59,000 nucleotides of DNA from Cristatella mucedo (taxonomy: Eukaryota > Bryozoa > Phylactolaemata > Cristatellidae): NCBI GenBank assembly GCA_009760855.2, contig WPIO01000021.1:2766001-2825000 (forward strand), in the 5' to 3' direction. A program made the translations under genes and the position numbers. Within the stretch, counting starts at the first letter, position 1; the number at the start of each line of letters is the position of its first letter. Positions 33,891 to 45,492 of this stretch are shown here, piece after piece. The notes below the pieces were generated by a model that was not told where the DNA came from, did not search any database, and worked only from the letters and a program-made list of their open reading frames with translations.

Positions 33891-34029
33891 TGTCGTGTTT
33901 TCTTTCCTCCGTGCTTTGCATATTGACGTTTACATGTCTCTGTGCGTAGTACTAGCCTGAGGTCATTCTGACCGGTGGCCCCGGGTGCTTTCTTGTGTGC
34001 TGTAGCCTGCTGACCTAAGCACGATCCTT

Positions 34030-34160
34030 GTTTGCTTGTGCATGTTTGTCTAAGCGCGATGTGTGCATGCTAGTTAGCTTTGGTTATTGATTTCTTTTGC
34101 CGGGAGTTGTCAAGTGCCTGGATAGAGATGCGGTTCTCTTAGGGCGCAATGCAGGCCACA
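34030..34160 (+). mobile_element. Eroded LINE 3' end
   Basis: AGTGCCTGGATAGAGATGCG and GTTCTCTTAGGGCGCAATGC match the 3' module, preceded by TGTGCATGCTAGTTAGCTTT as in the 3' UTR. No ATT tail remains. Confidence 0.5.
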
Positions 34161-34844
34161 TACCTGTGTTTTCGTTAATATTTTGAAACGAGCATGAATA
34201 TGCTGTTCGTAATACGTAAGTCTTGGGTACCAAGCCTTTGCAACAATTTGCACGGTAGCAGCCTAGTAGCAAGTTATGACAGTGACAGGCCCACAGCGGC
34301 AATAATTGGCACATGAAGAATGGTCGCTTGGTTCATTGAATCTTCCTTGAGATTCTAGACTAGACGCTCTGAGACTGGGAAAGCTTGTGTACTACACTGT
34401 AATCGGTCTGCTGATGGCGTCTGCACTATCTTCTCGTGAGGTAGAAGGTAACTCTCATTACCCACCCGACGAGAGACAGCCTTTGGCAATGCTCAGTTCA
34501 ATGGCAGAGCTATGCGTCATTTACCGATGCTCTTTGACGACGGACTTTAGGCAGCTCCTTCTTTTACACGTCTAATATCTACACGGCATCTTCAGCGATT
34601 ATGTCATTAAGACTTCAACACAGTGAGCGCAGTGACTTGCTCTTCGTACCATTGCAAAGCAACCAACTTCTCACAGTTATGACAGTGCTACATTTACGGA
34701 ATCTGCATGACGAACAGAAAGGCGAAACAATCAGACTTCCGATTTATAGTAACTTGATTGTTCAACGCTGGTGATCTGAACATGATTTTTTGAACATTCA
34801 AGTCTCGACGCAGGAGCGTAACCTTAAGTTGACGCCATCTAGAA

Positions 34845-34920
34845 ATGGTAATAATAAAAACGCGTCGTTCGTAGAGCGCCCTAACAGAATCAAATCTCTA
34901 GCCAGGCCCTTTAGAAATGT
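34845..34920 (-). mobile_element. LINE/SINE-A 3' module
   Basis: GTAATAATAAAAACGCG then GAGCGCCCTAACAGAATCAA and CTCTAGCCAGGCCCTT are the complement of the shared 3' module. Confidence 0.5.
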
Positions 34921-35514
34921 CCGCAGGCAACGGAAAGACAGCTTCGCGAAAAAGATGCCCTGCCTAAAACGTAAAAGCACCGAGCGCAGAGCTGCGTGCT
35001 TGACCCCGGGTTCGCGACCGCGGTCTCTACTGGCTCGAGGGTTCGCACCGTTGACCACGCTCTCCGCTCCGTTCGCTGACCCGTGCTCCGCCACCGCCGC
35101 TACAGGCTGCGTCCGCTCGCGAAGCGGCCCAGGCGCGGCCGCAGGCGCGGCCGCTTCGCGACGCAGCCGCCGAGCATGACCCCTACAGAAGTGACAAAGG
35201 CATCAAGCTAGACTTGGTCGATCGATCGTTTTAATACATAAAACAGATGACTCTCGCGTGTCATCCGAGCCAGCTAGCTCCCCTCCGCGAGCGCGGCGCG
35301 GCGTTCGCCAGGCGACGGCAAGGTTAGAATACAAAATAATTCTTGGCGCGTCGCGCTTAAAAAATAAACGCTGTGCCTCACGCGTCCGGCGGCCTGCTTG
35401 CTGGAAGAAGCGCTGCCGGACCGCGAGCTACACGCAGCGGCGGACGACGAGGGGAGGGGGCGCGAGAGGAGGTAGATGCAGCGGTTCGTCGGTGCAGCGG
35501 CGGATGAATGCCAG

Positions 35515-36066
35515 TTAGTTCGTTGCCGGCTCCGCCGCCGCCGGCGCTGCCGTCGCCGCCGGCGCTGCCGTCGCCGCCGGCGCTGCCGCCGCCGCCGGTG
35601 CTGCCGCCGCTATGCAGGGCAGGAGCGGCTTCTTGGGCAGTCCACCGCCGCCTCCGCCGCCGCCGCCCTTCACCGGCTGTAGTCCGTTGCGCACGGCCTG
35701 CGCTCGCGCGGCGGCGGCACGAGTGTGCAGCGAGCAGAGGACGACCGCTCCGACCGCCAGGCGAGGCGCGAGCGAGCCGCCCACATTCTGCGCCCTTCCG
35801 GCTCCACGCGCCGCCGCCGCCGCCAGATCTTCGCCGACGGTACGGCGGCGCAGCGCGAGGGCGACTTTAGCCGCTCTGACGTGGCACCGGCACGGTGACC
35901 TCTCGCTGGCCTTCTTGGCCTCGGCCGACAGCTCGCGCTTACGTTGCTCGATGTCTTCGACGACGACGTTGACTGCCCGCTCCAGATACGCCCACTGGAT
36001 GGCCAGGCGATTGCCGATGCGACGATTGTCGCGCGCCACCTCGTCGCCGTACTCGGACCGATTCAT
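35515..36066 (-). CDS. Hypothetical protein, 183 aa, in CpG-dense block
   Basis: The only frame in the GC-rich block I judge plausibly coding. The ATG at 36066 sits in a good context (GCGCCATGA). Residues 1-53 are unlike GC noise: MNRSEYGDEVARDNRRIGNR then an amphipathic helix WAYLERAVNVVVEDIEQRKR rich in charged residues. After that come Arg/Ala-rich sequence, a short hydrophobic piece (LAPRLAVGAVVLCSL, near 101-115), a Gly9 run, and an Ala/Pro/Thr tail encoded by the 18-bp repeat, ending EPATN. A (GA)n tract at 36085-36111 lies just upstream. I do not recognise the family. Residues past about 55 may be read-through past an unseen splice donor, since their composition is typical of a translated CpG island. 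Confidence 0.35.
   Translation of the reverse strand: MNRSEYGDEVARDNRRIGNRLAIQWAYLERAVNVVVEDIEQRKRELSAEAKKASERSPCRCHVRAAKVALALRRRTVGEDLAAAAARGAGRAQNVGGSLAPRLAVGAVVLCSLHTRAAAARAQAVRNGLQPVKGGGGGGGGGLPKKPLLPCIAAAAPAAAAAPAATAAPAATAAPAAAEPATN
35527..35606. repeat. 18-bp-type GC-rich tandem repeat
   Basis: About four units related to GCCGCCGGCGCTGCCGTC. On the minus strand they encode the Ala-Pro/Ala-Thr run that ends the putative 183-aa protein. Confidence 0.75.
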
Positions 36067-36654
36067 GGCGCTCGCTCGCGCGCTCTCTCTTTCTCTCTCT
36101 CTCTCTCTTGCGACTGCACCGTTTGCGACACTGCGCACCACTGGCGGGCTCGCGGCGCGTGCTCTCGCCGACTTTTAGCTCGCTCGCTCGAGCTCGTCGG
36201 CCACCTTTGCCGTCGCGAGCGCGCGCGCGCGTCAGCGCGCTCGGCAGGTGACGATCTGGAAGGCGTCTTATCAGCCTTCGAGAAAGCTTGCCCACGTGTT
36301 TACAGAGGCATAATGAGGTCCGCGCGATTTTTGTGGCGCTGTGTACCGAATTCGAATGGACGCCTCGGTCACGTGGCAGCGGGCGCGCAGCCGGCGTGGC
36401 GGCGAAGTTAAAGCCGCCGCGGTCGCCTCGGGCCGAGGCGACTCCCGCGGCGCGGCAAAGTAAACCTTCGGCTTCAGAGAAAAAATCGACTTCTCACAAG
36501 GCACAGCAGCAGCCGGCTCGTGGGTTGCGCTAACGCTCGCCAGCCGCCGCACGGCGGCCGGAGCTAGCCGGCACGGACAGGCAACTCGGGATTCGGGTCG
36601 AAAAAGAGTCCAGGTTCGGGCGCCGGATAGCGATGCGTCGGTGTCAAATCGCCT

Positions 36655-36691
<37 letters not shown>
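36655..36691. repeat. (GGC)n microsatellite
   Basis: About twelve GGC triplets in the CpG-dense block. It produces poly-Arg, poly-Gly or poly-Ala in overlapping frames, which is why many long frames there are not evidence of genes. Confidence 0.9.
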
Positions 36692-38040
36692 GCGAGCCGA
36701 GCGCACCGGATGGAATGTTCGCTCCGCCGTTCGCTCCGCCTCGGCGTGCGATTTTGCACGCGCTGCTGCCGAGTTGGTGCCGGCGCGCGCGGCCTCGACG
36801 GCTCGCCGCCGCAGCTGCAGCGAGCGTCGGCGGCGGCGGTCGGGGAAGTTTCTCGCAGTGACAGCTGGCGCGCGCGCGCGCGCCAGCTGCCGCTTTGCGT
36901 AACGCCTGCGAGTTGCGCGCGTTTGAAGTTCCTGTTTCGCAATCATTCCGGAAAGGCTTTCGCGCGGACAGCGGAAGCAAAAGCCAGCAGGGCGGCTCGA
37001 CTCTGGAGGCAGCAACTGCCCCGACGAGTCTCGTACGCCCGAAGCTCGTCCGCCTTGCCGTTGCCGCGAACTGCTTCGCCGAGTTCGAGACCGACTGTCC
37101 ACGCGAGGCTCGCGCACGCAGCAGCCCAGCGGTGCAGCGACGCTGGGAGCGCTGAGAGCGCCCGTGAGGCAGCCGGCCAGCGTCGCGGAGTGGCACGCCG
37201 CACTGCAATGGACTTCGGCATCTGCCGCTCAGGGCGAGCTCGACGGCGACGGCGGCGGCGGCGGCGACGGGACGACTTCGCGAGCGAGCGAAGCGCGCCA
37301 GCTGCGGCCAGGCTCTCCGCGACGTCGTCGACGTTCGTTCCGTTAGCGACGACGGCGCGACGGGCCAGGCACGGCGCCACCTTCGTCTTCGACCTTCTCC
37401 CGCGCGCTGCGCGTCGTCGGCGGGAGACTGGCGAACGGTTCTCGCACGGTCGCTCCGTCGCTCAGAAATTCGGCTCCTCAAGCAAGCAGGAGGCGAGCCG
37501 AGCGATAGCATTTCCCCCGAAGGCGGCATCATGACGCGCGGTCGCGAGATCTATCGCTGCGTCACGCGCTCGCCGCCGCGACTAATCCGATAAGCCGCTC
37601 GGCGAGCAGCAGCAGCAGGTGCTCGGTGACGTCGGCTTGCGCGGCCGCCGACGGGATACGCCAATTGCGCTAAGACCGTTGCCGAGTCTCTGTAATCCTA
37701 TTGTTTGCGCGAGGCGGCCGCCGCGATAAGGCGGGCAAAGCCGACGCAGCGCTGGCCTGGCGCTCGCGGCCGTAGCCGCCCGAGACGCTGCCGCGGGCGC
37801 CCAAAAGAGGTTGGTCGTTGTCGGGCGAGTGCCGTTTGCGGTAGCGCTTCGCGCTGGCGGCAGCTGCACCGCCTGTTCCCGCTCAGCCGCCGCCGCGAGC
37901 GGAGCAGCGCCGCACGTAAGGGTGGCGCCGGCGCGCAGCCGTTTTGTCCTGAGCTGGCTGCTCGCGCGGCGAGCGTGCGTGGCGATAGCGAGCGCCGAGC
38001 GAGTCGCTGAAAGTTGGATCTGATTGGTCTGATCCTGCGC

Positions 38041-38160
38041 AGCGAGGCGGCCGCACGGGCGGCGAGGCGGCCGCACGGGCGGCGAGGCGGCCGCACGGGC
38101 GGCGAGGCGGCCGCACGGGCGGCGAGGCGGCCGCACGGGCGGCGAGGCGGCCGCCCGTGC
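38041..38160. repeat. 20-bp tandem array with NotI sites
   Basis: Six units of GGCGAGGCGGCCGCACGGGC (the first and last diverge slightly). Each unit has a GCGGCCGC octamer. It is wholly GC-rich and dense in CpG. In the frames open through it, it encodes short Arg/Gly/Ala-rich repeats, but these frames look incidental. Confidence 0.93.
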
Positions 38161-38300
38161 CTTGCTGAGCACGCCAAGGTCGTACGACGTTACGGACTCG
38201 GTCTGCGCACCAAGCGTGAAGCGACGGCCCGCTGTCGACGCCTGTGTCCGACGACAATATACGAAGGCACCCGTATCGTCTGGCAAAGCGAAGCTAGAGC

Positions 38301-39962
38301 CGCATTGAAAATTAAACTAACCATATCAGCTAGTCACGGCCCATCTTTTTTGAGCGCCCGAGGCGCAGACCGGTCAGATTTGTCGCCTAGACGTTGCTCA
38401 CTACATGAGAACTATCGCGATCGTCCCACGTTCCCTGTTCCAGTGTGAACACTGCCGTTGGATGGTGGGGTGTGCATGTACGACCGTCCCCGAGTTTTGC
38501 ATGTCTCAAAAGGCTCGCAACTCGTTAGCGGTTTCTGAGAGTTCAAGGGAGATTGCTGCCACTTATCATCAGCTAGGTAAGCAGCAGAGCAGACGGCGGC
38601 GGCACAGCCTGGTGACTCTATCTAGCCAGCCACCGCGGCGAGGAGGGCCTACGCAGCGGACGTCCACCAACCAGCTTGATCTTCATAAAAGATAAAAATG
38701 AATCCTCTGTCGCATTAGTTAGACGTACAACTCTCGTATCGCCGCAACTTGCTATTGCATCAAGATGGCTAAGTGCACGTGTTCTCGTATCGAGTGAAAT
38801 TGATAAAAAAAAAATATTGCGTCCCACATTAGCATGCGAGGCTGATGCGGTCTGGCGAAGAATGGCGCTCTTGATTGATGTCCATTGTCCATTGTCCAGC
38901 GGTTCCATGCGGTGCCTGATTTTCTGCTTAGCTTGCAGGATTCCGAAGATTCCTGTTTGTTTGTTTGTTTGCTTGTTTGTTTGTAGCTCTTGGTCTCACA
39001 CGTCGAAAACACTCGGGTGCCGAAAAGTAAGCTGACGACGCCTTCACAGCATTAATATGTATAAGCAGCAGTTCTTGTTTTTTTTGCATAGCACATTCAG
39101 GCCGTTGTTGATTTTTACTTTTTGCGTGCCTTTTATACGTTTTGTGTGGCCTTGAAAATGTACCGTAATTTCCTAGTGACGGTGACGAACGCTTCCGGTG
39201 ACGTACAGTCATGGCTACGAACGCACGGGAAGGCCAAAAGTGACTAGGTTGCGGTTGGTGGTTACGAACCGAATCCAATGGGCTTGTAGGAGCTTCGCTA
39301 TTATTCAGGCTTAATCAAGCATTTGACTGTGTAAGCTGTCAAATGTTTCCAAAAAGAAGCACCGGAAGGCAAAATAACTCGTGCCAATTTATTGAGTGCT
39401 AAATTAAGCCTCGAATGTGATAACAGGGTATTACACTGCATGAGTTGGATTACGACAGGTTAAAATCTTCATAAGTGAAAACCCCCACACTTCCCTACTA
39501 ATAGTGGAGAGGCGTTATCAATATTAGTGAGTGCATTGACTCCGCGTTTATAATCCAAGAACGATTTTCCGTGATTTTTTTCTCACGGCTCGGGAAGTAA
39601 ATAGAATTTATTTTTCCCACGACGGACACTCATGATCTTGGCTATGAACGACGCAGGTTATGAATGTAGTCCGGGAACGGATTAGGTTCGTAATCCGCGA
39701 CCCCAGAATATTTTTGTTTTGTTGGTTTGTGGGCGTGGCTGCCGTCGATCCTTTATGTCAAAGTCAGGTTCAAGAGTAATAAACGACCTCTCTTCCTTTA
39801 ATCTCATCCAGCCGCCAATGGCACGCGGGACTGGAAAGAATTGAGGTAGCGCTGAAATGGATATCAGGGTGTACCAAGCCAGCTTTGTATCTACAGTATA
39901 AAGTACATTTCCATTTCAAGTATTTGCATCTTTTCAATGAATCAGAATAAAAGTGATAACAA
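38301..39962. other. Intergenic, right of the CpG block
   Basis: A short + frame from ATG 38405 ends in a good donor (CTAG|GTAAGC at 38577). Otherwise AT-rich with a TTTG microsatellite. No gene supported. Confidence 0.45.
38954..38983. repeat. (TTTG)n microsatellite
   Basis: About seven TTTG units with one CTTG interruption. Confidence 0.85.
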
Positions 39963-41690
39963 GTCTTTTGTATCGCCCCTTAAGAAAACCAAATCCCCAT
40001 CCAGGCACTGAGCATCATGCTGCGAAAGAAGCCTACACCTACATTTAACCACAAGCAAGGTCTCAATGCTTAGGCAAGCATGTAAAACACACAATCAGGA
40101 GACAACCGCGGCAACTGGCTGGCGTGACCCCTGATATGCAGTAAAAAATGCACAGGTCACACCACTCAGAGCAAACAGGAAAATTGACAGCTTTGCTGTG
40201 GCGCTATATAAAATGCATTTCCATTTCCAGTATGTTACAACATGCATAATTTCAGAACTCACCCGCATGCAAAGGAAAACCCCTTCGGGTAGAGTAAAGG
40301 CTGTGAGACGCAGGTATGTCGTCTTTGGCTACTTTCCGAGTTACTTTCGTCAAATCAGGAGACGATGTGATGTCAGTCGGTAGAAAGCTCCTGGCTTTGA
40401 GAACATAGTGACTCGAGGTAAGGTTACCAAGAGATTTGGAGTTTTTTAGGGGCTCGACCAAACGACCAGCGTCAGTGGAGCGGGTAGTGTACAGAGAGTC
40501 AAGCTCTACTCTGTCACCCGCAGAGTAGAGCGGACAGAGTAGAGTGGTGACAGAGTAGCGGGTGTCAGAGTAGTGTACCGAGAGCCGTGACAAGAAGTCA
40601 TATCGATAGGCAGTAGCAGGAGAATGGAGTAAACTTAACGTCTGCAGATGGTCGGCTTAAAGTTGATAAGCTGCTTAATGGGCAGCCTGGAAGATTGGTG
40701 AGAAGTGGTGTAATGTGGCAGTAGCTATGTTTACGATAGACGAGCCACGATTTGGTTTGATAAATTCACGAATTTTTAGTTTCTCGTAGGTGAAAACAGG
40801 CAGACTTGAAAGTTGAGCTGATGTGCTGATCAAGTTAAAATTTATTTTAAAAGATGACAAGACGATTCCGGGAAGAGACGATATACGGGCCAAGCCCATT
40901 TTGAGGATGAGGCTCACGAGTTTCCAATAATAAGTAAGCTGGTTTTATTGTCATCAGATTTGACAAATTTCATTGCCATCAAATGTGAATACCAGCAATT
41001 CAGGCTTCAAGCCAGCTGAGAGAGTTTGAGATGCAGGAAGACAGGGAGGGATAAAATCACAATACAGCTGCGTGTGATCTGCAAAAAGTGGAAGCCTAGA
41101 TTGTGCTTAACGATTATATCAGCAAAGTGAGTATATAAGTTGTTGAAAGAAGTGCATTTAAAACCTTAGTATTCCTGAAGCACGACTTACTGCGCACGCT
41201 GACTGAATGACCATTGGCTTTGGACATCAACTCTATGAATTTCTCCACCAAGATAAGACCTGAGTATCGGCAGAAAATTGCCTGCAATACCTAGGCTTGA
41301 GGAAATTCGCTTAAAAAAGGACTTGGTGACCAGTGGTTTCAATTGCTACCGAGAGATCCAGAAGAAGTAGTAGCGAGACAGCATAAGTTAGCAGTCATGA
41401 GAATGTCGTTATTTACTATCTGCGAAGTGATTTGCTCTAAAACCTGAGTAGAAGTTAGTTGCTGGGTTTGAAGCATTAATAAAAAAATTTAGATGGTCCG
41501 ATACCACTCGTTAAAGCGTCTTTGATAGGACTGTAGGAAAGTAGAGGGACTGTGCTGAAGCTGCTTACGTTCTCTTGGTGAAGCCTCGACTTCTTAATCA
41601 GCGGCTTGACAGTAGCAGCTTTGAAAGATGCTGGGACAGCGTAGTCCGAGGCTAAGGAAAGATTTTCCATGTAGGATATGAAGGGAAGCA
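39963..41690 (-). mobile_element. Highly decayed LINE copy
   Basis: The 3' module at 39970-40030, C-terminal relics at 40252-40593, and an N-terminal reverse transcriptase relic at 41476-41670 (SLASDYAVPASFKAATVKPL, then KKSRLHQENVS) align in the expected order with the copy at 15586-17490. Stops are numerous. Confidence 0.65.
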
Positions 41691-42369
41691 GTAAATCTTA
41701 ACAGCTCAAAAGCAAATTATTAATTATTGATTCTAGATGGCTCCGTCTTAGACTGAGAGATGAGCTGGGAGATGAACTTGGAGATGAACTTGGAGATAAG
41801 GGCAGCATGGGCAGGTATGAAGTAGGACATTGAGGTCGAGGAAAGATCGGAGGTTGAAGACTGCAGGGAGTTTGACACCTTGGGGACCTACTCTCTGATT
41901 TTTCTTCCTGGTTGACCAAACCTCTAGACAAAAGATTGGCTAGATTTCCGCAAGTATGGCTATGTACGGTGCTAATTTGATTGTGGTAAATGAGATGGTT
42001 AGTGGTGGGCACCGGCATTCCTAGATATGCACCTCCGATTCCCCTATCTCATCATTGTAGCTAAACTTGGCCACAGTTATCAGTTCACACAATAACTTCG
42101 TATTCCAGCTGATCGACAGTCTTTAAAAAATTACACTTCAATTTGCGCTTTGTTATCCAAGCATTTTACATCTGCAGTAGATCATACGTTATCTTGGTGA
42201 TTGAGAACACTGTTATGGCACAAAGTCGTTAAGAAATCCTGGAACTTCATAGCTGTAGCATTCCATTACTGAGGGCTGATCAGATTGAGGATTAGGCAGA
42301 ATTGGTGAGGAAGATATTTTTAGCGAATGGCCTCAATATTAAGTTTCTGAAGGTTTTGCGATTCGAGAA

Positions 42370-42572
42370 ACATTGATACCTTAGGAGCTATATAATGCAG
42401 AGTGATTGAGATTCGCATAGAGTCTAATTTCAAGAAAGTGGTAACGGTAGGAGTTGACGGTATGCAGTCGTTCGAGAATATTTTTTGAGAATGAGACATG
42501 TGATGTGAGTTGGAGACATGTACAAGAGCAGGGAAAGAAAGTAAATCACCCGACGAGCAAACATTGGCACGT
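42370..42572 (+). repeat. 203-bp duplicated block, copy 1
   Basis: From ACATTGATACCTTAGGAGCT to AAACATTGGCACGT this is the same sequence as 45493-45696 with about three substitutions and one T insertion. Flanks differ. No coding frame is shared. Confidence 0.9.
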
Positions 42573-42774
42573 GGGAGTCAGCTGGTTTTAAAAATCAATG
42601 CTAAATCACCAACTAGGAGTAATGGACAATTTCCGGGAGTCAAAATCAAAATGCTAGCAAAATTAATGTTCGATGAGACCGCCGATTAATAGTTTCATCT
42701 CATCTGCTTTTAATTGGAGAACTGAGAGTGACAGCGATAGTCGCATTCTGGGCTTGGGCATGCGTCATGGACAG

Positions 42775-42776
<2 letters not shown>

Positions 42777-42842
<66 letters not shown>
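42777..42842. repeat. (TA)33 dinucleotide tract
   Basis: An uninterrupted TA run of about 66 bp, self-complementary and able to extrude as a cruciform. It sits at the tail side of a SINE-A copy. Confidence 0.95.
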
Positions 42843-42846
<4 letters not shown>

Positions 42847-42848
<2 letters not shown>

Positions 42849-42985
42849 CCAATTCATTTATATAGCGCCCTAAAAGAATCTAATCTCTATTCAGGCACTT
42901 CACATATACCAAGGGGCTCGAGCCCACGACCTCGGCCAGACCTTGGTCGGGGCGAGCACCTTAGCCACTGGGCCAAACCAGTTCG
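42847..42985 (-). mobile_element. SINE-A copy (tRNA head, LINE-type tail)
   Basis: Read on the minus strand: TGGCCCAGTGGCTAAGGTGC (box A-like), then GAGGTCGTGGGCTCGAGCCC (box B-like), then a body ending GTGCCTGAATAGAGATTAG and TTAGGGCGCTATATAAATGA. The last part is the LINE 3' module. The clearest full copy of this SINE; its left end joins the (TA)n tract. Confidence 0.82.
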
Positions 42986-44469
42986 TTCGCAGGGGTCACG
43001 CGGCATTATCGGCTATTTTATGAGAAAGTTCTATAGTCAATCAACTAAATGCATTCTTTCGGGGTTTCTTAAGGTACTTAGATGTCCCGTGCCTAATTTT
43101 GTTCTTTTCTTCATTTGAAGACCAAAGTAATTCAGCGACATGGGATCGTATTCTATTTGATATTTTAATCATCAGCAATACCAACCTTTTTTGTTTTACT
43201 TTTCATGTCTGCTTCTGCAACGACCCAGAAAATACGTGCAATCTCCGTCTTTGCAGGAAATCGTGGTACTGTGCATTTAAAAGCGACTTTTCGCAGCTTC
43301 TTGAAGGTATTTTGCTCATTTTACTTTCCTGCAGTGTTTAGCTGTAGCAATGATAAGACTGAAAGATTAGGTAAGAACGTTTGGAGGTTCAGCAGCACAT
43401 TGAAGTGATTTTAAATTAAGTCTTCTTGCAATTCCGCGTTTGTGGACTGAGATTTATGGAGAGATATTATCCCCATTTGAGCGACCGATACGAAAATAGA
43501 GTGCCACACCTGGTCACGATGGGAGCCACGCCCATTTAGCCTCGCCTTCTTAGACTGGGCAGCCCTGCTTCAGGGCAGACCCTCAAGTCATGAACTAAAG
43601 CCGTGTTCCGCCTGGCATGCCCAAGAGACATTCCCTCATGAACACGTGGTAGCTTCTTAAAAATAAATAATACCTCGCTAGAAAATTGTTCTGTATGTGG
43701 GCGGTAAAGGCGAATCTTTCAAAGGTTATTAGAAACTCAGAAACTGTTTCGACACCATTTTAAAGAGAGTGCGGCACTTCGTGCATTCGGTATGGCGTCT
43801 CAAGATGTGTCTTCTCATCTTTTCTAAAATAGAATGTGTGCCCCACCTGGGCACAGGAAGCAAGTAGAATCAAGTTTACTGTAAACCATTAGGCTAGCAA
43901 GAACCATCGACTGTGAGCTTGAAAGAGCATTAAACAATCAGGATTAACTGTCCATCAAATGTAGTGAGAGTAATCTTTATGTATCTCCAATCTGTCCAAG
44001 CTAGGAATAAGCTGTGCTTCTGTAACGACATTGTTCGATGCCAGACGCAAAATAAAAACAGTCTGATACTGACTGTACCAAACATCGCTTTTCATGCCTC
44101 CCATAATTACCACTAGACCTAGCGGTCCTCGCCGCTAGATGGAGCAGCATGCTATCAAAGCTCTTAGTAAGATGTTAGATTGGCGAGGTTTGAGATGTCA
44201 CTGCTCACTGTAACGTCTCCGCTGGACTGACTCTCTGTCCTCCTTTAACTAACACTACTTCGATGTCCACCCTTCGAGACGGACCCCACCTGACCCAATC
44301 TCCTATCCTAGCCTGAGAAGACTAGCAGTCATCTCGACCGCATACCTACCGTTCTCCTAATGAAGTGCCTGGATTTGCTGCTGCTCACCATAGGTGACAT
44401 ATGTATTGTATGTTCTTAGCCTCAACTGTTGCCTCTGCCTCAAATCAAAGAGGCCGTTATCAGACTACG
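42986..44469. other. Intergenic, no element recognised
   Basis: About 1.5 kb without LINE or SINE similarity that I can see. A + frame from 43205 (67 codons) is unremarkable. Confidence 0.45.
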
Positions 44470-45050
44470 CATGCAGAATTCAACACCCGACAATGAGAGC
44501 TTGAATAGCTTACCCCAGTGTCCATTCCTATAATCAAGACACTAGAAAGAGCCATGACAAAGCACTTTCGTTTTGAAGCAATAAACCTTGAAAGTAGATT
44601 TCCATATCGACTGAGTGCTAATGAAGCACTCCATACGGAGACAGCTGTTGCCTGAGGGGCAGTTTTCTGGAAAGTAGAAACAGGTGCAGTCTCTGGGCTT
44701 ACTGTGCACGATATCTTAGCTGCATTTGATATCGTTAATCGCCAAGCCCTTGAGCGTCTCTTGTCTTACTTGGGCGTCACTGGCGTATTATCTTAAGCCT
44801 AGTGAGAGCATATATGTCAGACATGTATCAGCCAGCAGTCAGTCGGCGAGCCTTTGAAAGAACGTGTATACCCCATGGATCAGGTTCTAGGCCCATTTTC
44901 TGTTGCAGTTTATAATCTCATTACTGCTAATGCAATCACTGAGCACGAAGGAGCTCTGTTCAGGTAGCATGCGATTGCCCTTCGATACGATACACTCCTA
45001 TCTCCCGGCCTCTACTTTTAGCCCAAGTCTCTCATAGCTTGTCTCGCCGA
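44470..45050 (+). mobile_element. Decayed LINE reverse transcriptase fragment
   Basis: Translated pieces recall the reverse transcriptase blocks (LTVHDILAAFDIVNRQALER near 44700; DQVLGPFSVAVYNLI near 44880) but stops interrupt them. No 3' tail is adjacent. Confidence 0.55.
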
Positions 45051-45124
45051 ATTTTGGATTTGAATGGCAACTAGATTTTTTTATATTTAATGACGACAAT
45101 AAAAAATCTGTTAGTTAAGGATAG

Positions 45125-45250
45125 ACCTAAATAATTCATTTGTATATAGATAGCCCTTAGGTAACTTAATCTCCATCCAGGCACTTTACATTAGCCGCTG
45201 AATTCTCCCCCATTACCTTCGTCATTAAAGGGAAGCGAGCACCTTACTGC
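45125..45250 (-). mobile_element. SINE-A copy (eroded)
   Basis: ATTCATTTGTATATAGATAG, CTTAATCTCCATCCAGGCAC and the complement of the head GTCATTAAAGGGAAGCGAGC. Confidence 0.5.
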
Positions 45251-45492
45251 TGACAAAATGGGCAACATCTAACGTCTATAAGATACTGAAAAGTCATGCC
45301 ATCGCAATTGGCATGACCCGTGTCTCCCCAAAAGCCACAGCAGTGTATGGCCAACCTTTTCATGAATGACCTTTCGCTACATAACCACCCAAACTCTGAA
45401 GTCAAGTCTTCCCACTTCGAGCTAAACAATATTCCAAGAACTCTGGCATACTAAAAAGGAGTTCTACAGCCAAAGTAGTCAATGCATATATA

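Larger units (their letters stand above)
34960..38300. other. CpG-dense GC-rich block (CpG-island-like)
   Basis: A 3.3-kb stretch far richer in GC and CpG than its AT-rich surroundings, with sharp borders. Long frames are open in several overlapping frames (for example 36564-37532 on the minus strand and 36641-37534 on the plus strand), but they consist of Arg/Ala/Gly-rich noise. Likely a promoter-bearing unmethylated island for one or two genes; transcription start not visible. Confidence 0.6.

Noticed and set aside
36564-37534. Long open frames on both strands (322 aa minus, 297 aa plus)
   Set aside because: Both strands and several frames are open at once because the DNA is GC-rich. Translations are Arg/Ala/Ser noise with homopolymers from (GGC)n. 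No domain seen.
38041-38160. CRISPR-like regular array
   Set aside because: Units are directly contiguous with no spacers, in an animal genome; it is a minisatellite.
37582-38286. Minus-strand 234-aa frame with repeated PPRRPCGRLAARAA peptides
   Set aside because: The peptide repeat is just the 20-bp NotI-type tandem array read through; other frames through the array are also open.
38405-38695. Plus-strand 96-aa frame with an internal splice donor
   Set aside because: No second exon could be found and no motif is recognised; donor-like sequences are common.
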